NCBI GenBank assembly: GCA_964030785.1
Contig: OZ034968.1
Coordinates: 43,958,186-44,022,185 of the forward strand
Origin: Siderastrea siderea
Lineage: Eukaryota; Cnidaria; Anthozoa; Scleractinia; Rhizangiidae
Length of the DNA stretch: 64,000 nt
Direction of reading: 5' to 3'
The notes below the pieces were generated by a model that worked only from the letters and a program-made list of their open reading frames with translations, had not been told where the DNA came from and ran no database searches. Below, piece after piece: positions 33,600-41,787 of this stretch; the stretch's first letter is position 1; every line of letters begins with the position of its first letter. Made by a program: the position numbers and the translations under genes.

Positions 33600-35346
33600 T
33601 GGGGTATATTAACAGCCAAATCGGTGAAACTAGCCAAACGACAAGTGAAACGGTGGGTCCTCCTGGGCCGAGGGGTGATATAGGCCCCGCGGGACCACAA
33701 GGACCGATTGGTCCCCGAGGGGAGAGGGGTCCTCGAGGGGAGGCCGGTCCACAGGGCCCCCAAGGGCAAAATGGACCGCAGGGTCCCCAAGGGGTGGCCG
33801 GTCCACAGGGACCCCAAGGGCGAGATGGACCGCAGGGTCCAAAAGGCGACAAAGGTGATCCTGGGCCTTAGGGTAGTGCCAGCGGTGCCGCTGATATTGA
33901 CATGTAAAATAAGTACGATATTTTGCGGTTAAAAAGCAACCCTTATCCTATCCACGGTGATCTGACAAAGATAATAAACTATCAGGACATGAGAGATATG
34001 TTCCTTTCAAAAAAGGAAGGCGGGGAAATGGAAGCAAGCATTGATATGAATAATAATACACTCTACTACGTAAAAGACCCAGAAGGGGCAGATCAAGCGA
34101 CAAACAAAAAGTATGTCGACAATCAGCTTGAAAAAAAAACTGGATAAAGCGGCTGACATTGACATGAAAAATGATTCGATTACCAATCTTAATCTTCCAT
34201 TAAACCTGAGAGACGCCGCATATGTCGAGTTTGTTAACTACAGAATTGATGACATAACACAAAAAAAGTTTCTCAAATTTGATGGCACTAACAGTATGAC
34301 TGGAAACTTGAACTTAAATAATAATACAATTGTCAACTTACACACCGATGGCAAAGATCTGAAATCCGCAGTTAATGTTGATTTTATGCAAAGTAAAATA
34401 ACATCTATGACAGACAAACACTTCATGAATCCCAACGAATAATCTCAACGAATAAAAAGATGCCTTCAGATATTTGATGGAAGATGATGATGAATTGTCG
34501 AGTGAAAACAACATCGATGTTTTGGGTATCAACGATTTTCCCGAGTCTCCACATCAAGTAAATAAAAAAGCTTACTTTCTCAAACTCCTGTTTGAAAAAG
34601 ACTCACCGAACCAGTACCGGTCACGCCTCGGTTTTAACCTCCATCCACTTCCGGTCGGTTACTACACGATGGTTGGAGAGTTTTGTCCACCTGAAATGAA
34701 TGAGGTGAGCGTGACGCCTCAAGCCACAACGCTCTCGATTTCAAATCATACTTCGAAAAATTGTGAGAAATACACGAGAACTATAATCCACTTTCACAGA
34801 TGGGATAGCTCTCCTCCTCAGTTCCTTTTCCTCGATCTTCACGGTACGGTCCGTAAGACTGCACCACTAGTAATCGGAAAACTGATTGTTTACGGTGTTA
34901 AGGAAACCGTTTCAAACGTAGATCCAAGTGTCTATGACACTGCTTTTGTTATTGAAAATGGACAAATGGTAATGCAAACAGACCTGTCTTTAAACGGGCA
35001 TCGTTTGCGTGGTTCCGTTGATTACATAAATGGAATTCTAAATACAAACAATGGAAACACATTTTTATTAAATGGTTGTGACAAAATAATCATTCCAAAT
35101 CATAGCCACATATCAACTATAAAAGTGCTCTATTTCAAGCTCAAAAGTCAATATACGCTTATTTCTTTAAAAATAAAACACAGTTCACATTTAACTCAAT
35201 CAAACACTTACACTTCAACCAAAGCAACTCAATTACAGACAATAAGTATTAATTTAGAACTGGAGTTTGGTCTTATGGGTGTGGAACTGGCTTCGGTTGT
35301 AAAAGATGAGGAACTGTTACTATTGATTGAATACAGAGCGCCATAA
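33599..35346 (+). pseudogene. Collagen-like fibre/spike gene, broken
   Basis: Starts [13 protein letters not shown] and runs into about 23 Gly-X-Y triplets ([17 protein letters not shown] type) encoded by GC-rich DNA unlike its neighbours. Stops lie in the same frame at 33,869 (TAG) and 33,905 (TAA). After them come repeated units of the form DMNNNTLYYVKDPEGADQAT, DMKNDSITNLNLP and NLNNNTIVNLHTDG, a beta-helix or phage-tail-needle-like shaft, with frame changes near 34,135 and 34,440. The last open piece (34,474-35,346) would be a globular head of about 290 residues. A trimeric collagen plus beta shaft plus head is the layout of a receptor-binding fibre; that role is inferred. Confidence 0.7.
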
Positions 35347-35371
35347 ACATTTTCAGTTATTATATACCACA

Positions 35372-35836
35372 ATGCGCGACATATACGACTTCAACCATAT
35401 CGACCAGACATTTTCTAAAGAGAAAGTTAAAAAAATGAAAGATTTATATGTGTATTACCACAAGAAGCATTTTGGATATGAAAAGCTGTACCGCGGTTTT
35501 CGAAGAAAAAATTTTGTTTGTAATCTTTCGGCTGGCAAATTTATTATCAGCGCCGCAGTAGCCGGAGGCATTACGCTGAACCCCGTTGTCATTGCAACTT
35601 TAACAGGGGTTGGCCTTATTTTAAAAGCAGTAGCTAGCCTTAAGAAATACGATAAGAAGACAGAACAAGCAAATTTTGCCCGGATCGAATACCAAAAAGT
35701 CCTTGATGAGATTCCGACAGAAATATTCAAATTTAGCCGTTTGTTTATCTCCCGTATCCCGTCGCGTCGCCTCGCTCTGTCATTGGTTGATCGATACAAT
35801 AGTGCTGTGCGTGATGCCACTGTCGGGATGGGGTAA
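35372..35836 (+). CDS. Small membrane protein of the Maverick
   Basis: 154 residues from MRDIYDFNHID, fully open. The N-terminal third is basic (KEKVKKMKDLYVYYHKKH), the middle a long hydrophobic Gly/Ala/Val-rich segment (AGKFIISAAVAGGITLNPVV and onward, about residues 53-90) that could span a membrane once or as a hairpin, and the tail is basic again. It follows the fibre gene on the same strand. Unrecognised; possibly a virion membrane or lysis protein, but that is speculation. Confidence 0.6.
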   Translation: MRDIYDFNHIDQTFSKEKVKKMKDLYVYYHKKHFGYEKLYRGFRRKNFVCNLSAGKFIISAAVAGGITLNPVVIATLTGVGLILKAVASLKKYDKKTEQANFARIEYQKVLDEIPTEIFKFSRLFISRIPSRRLALSLVDRYNSAVRDATVGMG

Positions 35837-36146
35837 GTGCTGTACATGAATTGACTGTGCCACCGTGGGTCGAGAGAGATTTGATCTCGGACCCAAGCCT
35901 CGTGTCGATTTTCAAAATCATGAGCTTTCGCCGAAAGAAGAGATTTTGGACATAGAGTGAGAAAAAGCTCATTTTCAGAAAAATGCGCTGGGATATTTGG
36001 CGAAGGAACATTTTACAAGGTGTGGAGATCATAGAGGTTTACCTCTGGCGGAAAAATCTGCGATAGGATGGATTTTCTGGCCGCAAACCGCCTTGGAGTA
36101 GACAAGTTCGAATCTCCGGCCTGAAACGGTGTGGTGCCTTGACTTC

Positions 36147-36590
36147 GTCTTATGAAGGTAGTAACAGTCGTGACAAAGACCGGGGACAAAGAAGGCCCAA
36201 AACGATGGAATAAGCCCAAAAACGCTCAAAGACGAAAGAGGTAAGTTAGTTTTATTCATTTCACTAAAAAAAGTTGAAATTTAGTTTTATTTAACGTCCG
36301 AAATCGACGATATTTTATTTCCCATACAAAGTCTCAAATTGTTAACGGCCACTTGTAACCCAATACCGGCCTATGAAGCTAGTAACAGTCGTGACAAAGA
36401 AGGCCCAAAACGATGGAATAAGCCCAAAAAACACACAAAGACGTAAGAGGTAAATTAGTGTTATTTATTTCACTAAAAAATGTTGAAATTTAGCTTTATT
36501 TAACGTTGGAAATCGACGATATATTATTCCCCATACAAAGTCTCAAATTGTTAACGGCCGCTTGCAACCCAATACAGGTCTCTCTCGAAA
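36147..36590 (+). repeat. Direct duplication, about 220 bp, two copies
   Basis: The block beginning AGTAACAGTCGTGACAAAG and ending GTCTCAAATTGTTAACGGCC occurs at about 36,150-36,365 and again at 36,375-36,585. Small indels and substitutions separate the copies. Noncoding; it lies just outside the last strong Maverick gene. Confidence 0.85.
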
Positions 36591-36637
36591 GTCACGTCCG
36601 GCTCGAGAACCATAAATAATTAATAAATTCCTCCCTT

Positions 36638-36895
36638 TCACGAGGCGTGAGCTTGGGCTGCCTGTGGTATTTCTTGCTTTAGTTGATGAGGTGTAATCGA
36701 ATCGTACATCCACAGAAGCCCTTGGTCTATTTGATGAGGGAAAGTAAACGGATAAACCATTCGTTCACGATTTTTGCTAAAATGTGGATCATAATAAATC
36801 TCGTTCCAGCCCAGCGATAATCGTTGACAAATCTTTATTTTGACATATTCATTGTATAATATTTCCCCAATCGGTCCCAAGTCTACTATATCTAA
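36638..36895 (-). CDS. Unrecognised short ORF at the right edge of the Maverick
   Basis: About 80 codons, with YNEYVKIKICQRLSLGWNEI, an FPHQIDQGLLWMYDSITPHQ segment and an Ala/Gln/His tail. The composition is protein-like (balanced, aromatic-rich) rather than random. A premature end or missing 5' part is likely. It could be a Maverick accessory gene or a host exon. Confidence 0.4.
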   Translation of the reverse strand, partial: LDIVDLGPIGEILYNEYVKIKICQRLSLGWNEIYYDPHFSKNRERMVYPFTFPHQIDQGLLWMYDSITPHQLKQEIPQAAQAHAS

Positions 36896-36899
36896 AATC

Positions 36900-37480
36900 C
36901 CATTGAGAAAATATTCCTGGGTTTGTTGAATGATGTTTGCCGTCTTGCAAAATATAAATACTTGCGCAGATATTTCTTCAATAAGAAATTATTTATGCGA
37001 CACTCAGAGGTCACACGCCAAATGTTCTCGTTTTTGAATATTTAATTAAACCGCCAGGGACTCATAACACCGAAAATTTAAAAAAAAGTTCCCTGTTTTA
37101 GTTGATTTCGCAAACCTCTCGTTAAACACAAAATGATAATGTTCCTCTAAACTTTTATCTCCCAATCTTTGGGGAGCCCAGACATCAAATACGTTTACAT
37201 TGTGCTCAATTGTAATATGAGAGAGACACCAAAATTGTTTTGTTTTTCCTTGTAACCATTAGTCTCCTACGCAGCCGTTCTTAGGGTCGTCACGCAACGC
37301 TCCTCCCTACTAACGGCTGCTCACGCGAGCGCTACATTCCTTTCCCTCAAATTGACCAATAAGGAGAAAGGCTTCCATATCCTAGAAACCTGGTCCTAGT
37401 CCCTCTCGTTACTTGAAAACAAGTAACGCTTCGTACGAGCGGGAAGGCGCCATTGCCGAATAAACAACTTTGTGGCTTAC
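36900..37480. other. No gene seen
   Basis: AT-rich noncoding DNA between the Maverick edge and an isolated exon-like segment. No terminal repeat of the Maverick was found here. Confidence 0.45.
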
Positions 37481-37870
37481 CAATTGGACTTATAGTGAGC
37501 CTTGGTAACGCTGAACTCAAGGGCGTTAAGTTGGAAGAAGAACAAGTGGTAGGATTTTCATTTAAAAATGAAAGGTGTTTTTTGGCTGATGTCCCAGGTG
37601 TTAATTCATCTTCGCTGCACTGCAGTCGTTTGACACGTCTGCCACTCTCTGAATAAGGAGTCTTCAACTCAGTCTTTATCTCTTGGACATGTTCTTCTGC
37701 TTTTCGGTATTTCATCGAGGACTTGTAGCACTTAATGCATACTGCAACGTCTGAATTCGAGTAAACAGTTACGTCGATGTCCAATGTCTTGTTTGTAAGT
37801 CCTTGAAGGTCAACAGAGCTTGTTCCTTTACTACCAGATTTAAAAACACGAATACGTTGTTTAGAATTGA
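37481..37870 (-). CDS. Exon-like coding block of an unknown gene
   Basis: A 390-bp open block bounded by a GTTGCAG acceptor (before 37,870 on the minus strand) and a GTAAGC donor (after 37,481). The translation includes RVFKSGSKGTSSVDLQGL, a CIKCYKSSMKYRK stretch with one C-x2-C pair, and a Ser/Pro-rich tail (DELTPGTSAKKHL). No family is recognised. Only one exon is in sight, with no continuation within 300 bp on either side. It may be an exon of a host gene split by the flanking elements, or of another transposon. Confidence 0.45.
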
Positions 37871-38061
37871 CTGCAACTGAGTAGATAAAGCAATTTTATT
37901 GCTTTTTAATAACTTTTTTTGGAGTCATATCCATTTCAGATGGTTGTTATTTTGCAAGTGTGTATCTGTCATTTCTTGTTGTGTTTTGATTTCGCGGCAA
38001 ATATAACGAGAAATACGGATTGACGTAGCTGCTAACAATAAATGCGTTTTATTGGTTCTTC

Positions 38062-38215
38062 CAGTGAATCAATGTCAATAAGACTCAAAACTAAAATTGG
38101 TCACATCGTCAAGCACGCATGTTTAATGTTTAAGTGTTCCAGTGAATCAATGTCAATAAGACTCAAAAACTAAAATTGGTCACATCGTCAAGCACGCATG
38201 TTTAATGTTTTGAAA
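38062..38215 (+). repeat. Tandem duplication, about 80-bp unit
   Basis: Two adjacent, nearly identical copies of a unit starting TTCCAGTGAATCAATGTCAA and ending GCACGCATGTTTAATGTTT. They differ by one inserted A. The second copy ends 117 bp before the transposon that follows. Confidence 0.9.
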
Positions 38216-38331
38216 AAATCTATCGAGCCGTTCTTAAGATTTTCGCAAAAGCGCTCAACTTAAAAAATCACCACAAAATTATTACGCGAATGATCTTAGA
38301 AAAACAAGTCGTTCTCGAGATCGCGAACGTA

Positions 38332-38478
38332 CGGTGGCCCATATCTGCCACGGCAAAACTTACTTTTCCACGGCAAAACTTTCTTTTCCACGGCAAAACT
38401 TTATTTCTCACGGCAAAACTTTCTTTTCCACGGCAAAACTTTATTTCTCACGGCAAAATTTACTTTCTTACGGCAAAA
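38332..38478 (+). repeat. Left terminal repeat with 7 x 20-bp array
   Basis: CACGGCAAAACTT recurs exactly every 20 bp from 38,349 to 38,469 (7 copies), with three variants of the 7-8 bp between them (ACTTTTC, TCTTTTC, TATTTCT). It begins 17 bp inside the terminus and ends about 45 bp before the transposase ATG, so it overlaps the promoter region. Confidence 0.92.
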
Positions 38479-38524
38479 TTTTGCACGGCCAAAGAAACTG
38501 GGACACGATTTAAGAAGAATCAAG

Positions 38525-39697
38525 ATGGCGACGGCTTATGATCACAACGTAGACGAAGACGAAGATGATACAGAGGAGGTGCTTATAAAATACTACTTTT
38601 ATCGTGGGTATCAATACAAAGATATCTTAGATTTCCTAGCGACCTATCACAACATTGAAATTAGTGAAAGAACGTTGCACAGACGACTGAGGATGTATGG
38701 ATTATCGAGGAAAAATCCCCAATATGATGTTAATGCCATAATTGAAGAAGTTCGATGTATGTTAGATGGCCCTGATTGTATTTCGGGCTATAGGCATGTG
38801 TGGCATAGTCTTCAGTTAAAGGGACATCAAGTTCCACGACAAGTGGTTGAGACTTTACTTCGAGAAATGGATCCTGTTGGGTGCCAACAGAGAAAAGAGC
38901 ACAAACTAAAAAGACGTGAGTATCATAACCCTGGACCAAATGCTGTGTGGCATGCGGACGGGTACGACAAACTAAAACCCTATGGTTTTCCCATTCACGG
39001 GTGCATAGACGGCTGGAGCAGGAAGCTTTTATGGCTGGTAGTTACTAGGTCAAACAACTCCCCTGACAACATTGGATCTTACTTCCTTGATACCGTCAAG
39101 ACATGCGGTGGATGTCCACGTGAGCTAGTCACTGATTTGGGTACAGAGAATAAGATCATGGTTTCTGCGCAAGCCTTTTTTCGTGACGATGAAAACGCTC
39201 ACACATATGTTGCATCGCCACGAAACCAAAGGATTGAGGGTTATTGGTCACAATACCGACGAAACAGGTCAACTTGGTGGACAAATTTATTTAAAGATCT
39301 TGTTGAAAGAGGTGATCTCAACACAAGTGATACTCTGCAGAAGGACTGTCTGTGGTTCTGCTTTGCAGAAATACTGCAGGAAGATTTGGACTATGTTAAA
39401 GAACATTGGAACACGCATCGAATAAGGAAATCTAGACATGACACTGTATCAGGTGTTCCAGATGTGCTGTATTATCTGCCGGAAGGAAGAGGTGGAGAGT
39501 CAGGTTTGCTACTCTCGGTACCTGATAACAAGATTAATTATGTTGAAAATCACTTAATCGAAAAGGAAGAAGTGAATGAGCATTTTGAGTATTTTCAGTA
39601 TGTGATGGATTCTCTTGCCTTAGCAAGGCCTACCCACTGGAGAGAAGCCTTGCAACTGTACCATAGACTTGTGTCTGTATCAGGCTCAGGTTCTTGA
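38525..39697 (+). CDS. DD34E integrase-like transposase
   Basis: An open frame of 390 residues without damage. The N-terminus is acidic, followed by a resolvase/HTH-like segment (VLIKYYFYRGYQYKDILDFL to GLSRKN, residues 19-64), a linker, and an rve-type catalytic core: Asp145 in VWHADGYDKLKPYG, Asp204 in ELVTDLGTENK and Glu238 in RNQRIEGYWSQ, spaced DD34E. The word CIDGWSRK lies between the first two acids. The ATG at 38,525 is the first in frame and lies about 45 bp after the repeat array. It would cut at the terminal repeats, perhaps binding the 20-bp array; that binding is inferred. No introns are needed. Likely functional, judging from sequence alone. Confidence 0.88.
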   Translation: MATAYDHNVDEDEDDTEEVLIKYYFYRGYQYKDILDFLATYHNIEISERTLHRRLRMYGLSRKNPQYDVNAIIEEVRCMLDGPDCISGYRHVWHSLQLKGHQVPRQVVETLLREMDPVGCQQRKEHKLKRREYHNPGPNAVWHADGYDKLKPYGFPIHGCIDGWSRKLLWLVVTRSNNSPDNIGSYFLDTVKTCGGCPRELVTDLGTENKIMVSAQAFFRDDENAHTYVASPRNQRIEGYWSQYRRNRSTWWTNLFKDLVERGDLNTSDTLQKDCLWFCFAEILQEDLDYVKEHWNTHRIRKSRHDTVSGVPDVLYYLPEGRGGESGLLLSVPDNKINYVENHLIEKEEVNEHFEYFQYVMDSLALARPTHWREALQLYHRLVSVSGSGS

Positions 39698-40893
39698 TCC
39701 CGCCCATGTGACTCGTGACACAGTCCGTCGGTCATTGCTGATCACTGACATTGGTGCATTCAAGACCTCGTTATCAATAACTGTGTAATTATCATTACAC
39801 TTCCATTTTCAATGGACATTGTAAACCATTAGCAAACTTGTGTGTTGTTCAGTTTTGTTACTGCGTGATGCGCAAATTAGGCCAACTTTGATTAACTGTA
39901 TACTTTCATGAGAACATCTAATCACAATTTGAGGAAACAGCGTAGCTCCCAGACCGATGGTTTAAAAGTATAGTGAACATGTGCTTTTCAGTTGGTTTCC
40001 TAGAAGATACCCTAGATGATAGATATATCCTGACACTCGTGCGTGATGCTATAATATTATTTATAAGTGGAACTGAGACCTGTCCTACACGTCGAGGCCA
40101 CCTCTTCTGAAAGCTGGTTTCTGTAACAACTGGTAGAATTGCTGTAACTGCTGATGCTGGTTATCCACCTTTATTCTAGAAATAGAACCTTACAACTCTT
40201 TTTCTCGAAGGAATACTCTCTGAAGATTTTCACCTGAGGAAATGGCCATGATAAAGAACAGGAACAATATTATTGCCTTTACGTTTAGTTTGAAATTATT
40301 ATAACTGGAAAAATCCTCTTAACCCGTGCTGTTTGACACATATAAGACAAAGCAGCAGTGTTGCTGACTCCTGTAGACATACCTTTTGCAGCTGGTGGAC
40401 CACATGACCTATCTCTGAACACAAACATGATAAAACTGGTGAAAGGTGATAGGTTACATCTTGCAGAATTACAAAAAATACAAATTAGCAAGAAAGGCAA
40501 GTTTGCAGTCACAGACGTTTTTGGAGGTAGATTTGTACGGGTGGTTTCAATAAGAGAAAAAGATGAAGATTTGTGGAAAAAAAGATATTGGAGGGCAAGA
40601 TTTGCTGCCCAGCAACCTTTCCAAGCAAAATCTCTACAACTTTCAGTCATTTCACCTGTTATGACAATTTCCCTCTTATATATCTGGTGTTAGCTAAGCT
40701 GTATCTCATAAGGATAGCATAGAGTGACACGTGACCCTTACCATGCTGCAGAAGGCCTATGGGGCTCGGAAATAATTGATTAGACAAATATAACAACATT
40801 TTGGGAGGAAAAGGAACTCAACTGTCAGAACACAACGGAAAAACTATTACATCAACTGGCAATTGCCCTCTTATGACAATATGGTCTTAAGAG
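39698..40893. other. Transposon interior between convergent genes
   Basis: 1.2 kb without a convincing gene. The open frame at 40,358-40,693 shows no domain. The region should hold the 3' ends of both convergent genes. Confidence 0.5.
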
Positions 40894-41576
40894 TTAAGGT
40901 TTAGCAAATGCTTGGCCTTTACAATAGGCAAGGATAAAAAGCTCTTTGAACTCACCAAAGGAGCTCATGTGCGCTACAGGAAAGGTAATTTCCTTGCCAC
41001 ATGCCCCAACAACAGGAAAACAAACTTTGTGTTTTGGGTTGTGCTTAAGGCAGTCATGGTTAAAATGAACAGTAACATTAAACTTTTGGTTATCTATTGG
41101 CTTGTGTCGTTGTCCGGTTAACCAAGCCATAACACCTGCCACTGTTAAATCTGGATTTTCAAATGTTTCTGTTTCTACTTCAATTCCGCAGTCAAGGTTG
41201 TCATCTTTATAGTTCCATGCCACAGCTGCTGTGTGGCCCCCCATTTTGGTATCTTCAAACAAATTTAAGCAATCCTGGAAATGATCCATCATGTTTTCTT
41301 CAATTTGTCTCCTTGAGGAGCCTGCCGGTGAATACTGTGGGTCCATCAGGGTGAACAAGTAGTTGGCATCTGGTGCTAGCTGCACTTTGAAGTTTCCATT
41401 AACAAATAATGGCTGGCATACTAATGGGTTGCTCTTCACCAACTCTGCCAGTCCATAGATAGACATTCCTGTAAAGAATTCTTTCATGTACAAGATCCGA
41501 CGATTAACTAGGCTCACTTTTAGGGATCGTATGATTTCATCCACATGTTCCTCGTCAATTTCACTTCACAAACCTC

Positions 41577-41688
41577 AATAAGATATAATAGCGTATTCTC
41601 CCGGCTTTCGCGCCAAAATCAAGCCTTTCAAAGTCAAAACGAGGCTAAGGCCTCGATACCATGTAAAAATCCTCATTCTCAAAAATGG
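41577..41688 (+). repeat. DIRS left inverted terminal repeat
   Basis: 112 bp starting AATAAGATATAATAGCG and ending CTCATTCTCAAAAATGG, essentially identical to the reverse complement of 46,287-46,398. The 16 bp outside it (TCACTTCACAAACCTC) match only the internal complementary region. Confidence 0.9.
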
Positions 41689-41787
41689 CTTCGCGCTAGC
41701 TGGACGCTTCGTGTTCGCTCGTGGCAAGTCTAGTGGAAGACCTAAAGTAGTATTTTTTTCCAGGATTATTTTTTCTTGTAAAGGATT

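Larger units (their letters stand above)
21490..36900. mobile_element. Degraded Maverick/Polinton (adintovirus-like) element
   Basis: A self-synthesising DNA transposon or endogenised virus of the Maverick/Polinton group, recognised by its full gene set: protein-primed DNA polymerase B, DD35E integrase, adenovirus-type protease, major capsid protein, packaging ATPase and fibre-like genes. PolB reads right and ends against the leftward integrase. The virion genes from 27.6 to 32.8 kb read left, and the ATPase and fibre genes read right. Most reading frames are interrupted by stops or frame changes, so the copy is inactive. No terminal inverted repeats or target duplication could be found, so both ends are approximate: the left is placed at a 56-bp tandem repeat, the right after the last Maverick-like open frames. 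Confidence 0.88.

Noticed and set aside
33520..33852. Minus-strand Pro/Gly-rich frames opposite the collagen-like gene
   Set aside because: Shadow of the Gly-X-Y repeat; the plus strand continues from the ATPase gene and has the true triplet pattern.
40358..40693. 111-codon open frame between the transposase and HECT genes
   Set aside because: No conserved domain or splice context; lies where both convergent genes need their 3' ends.
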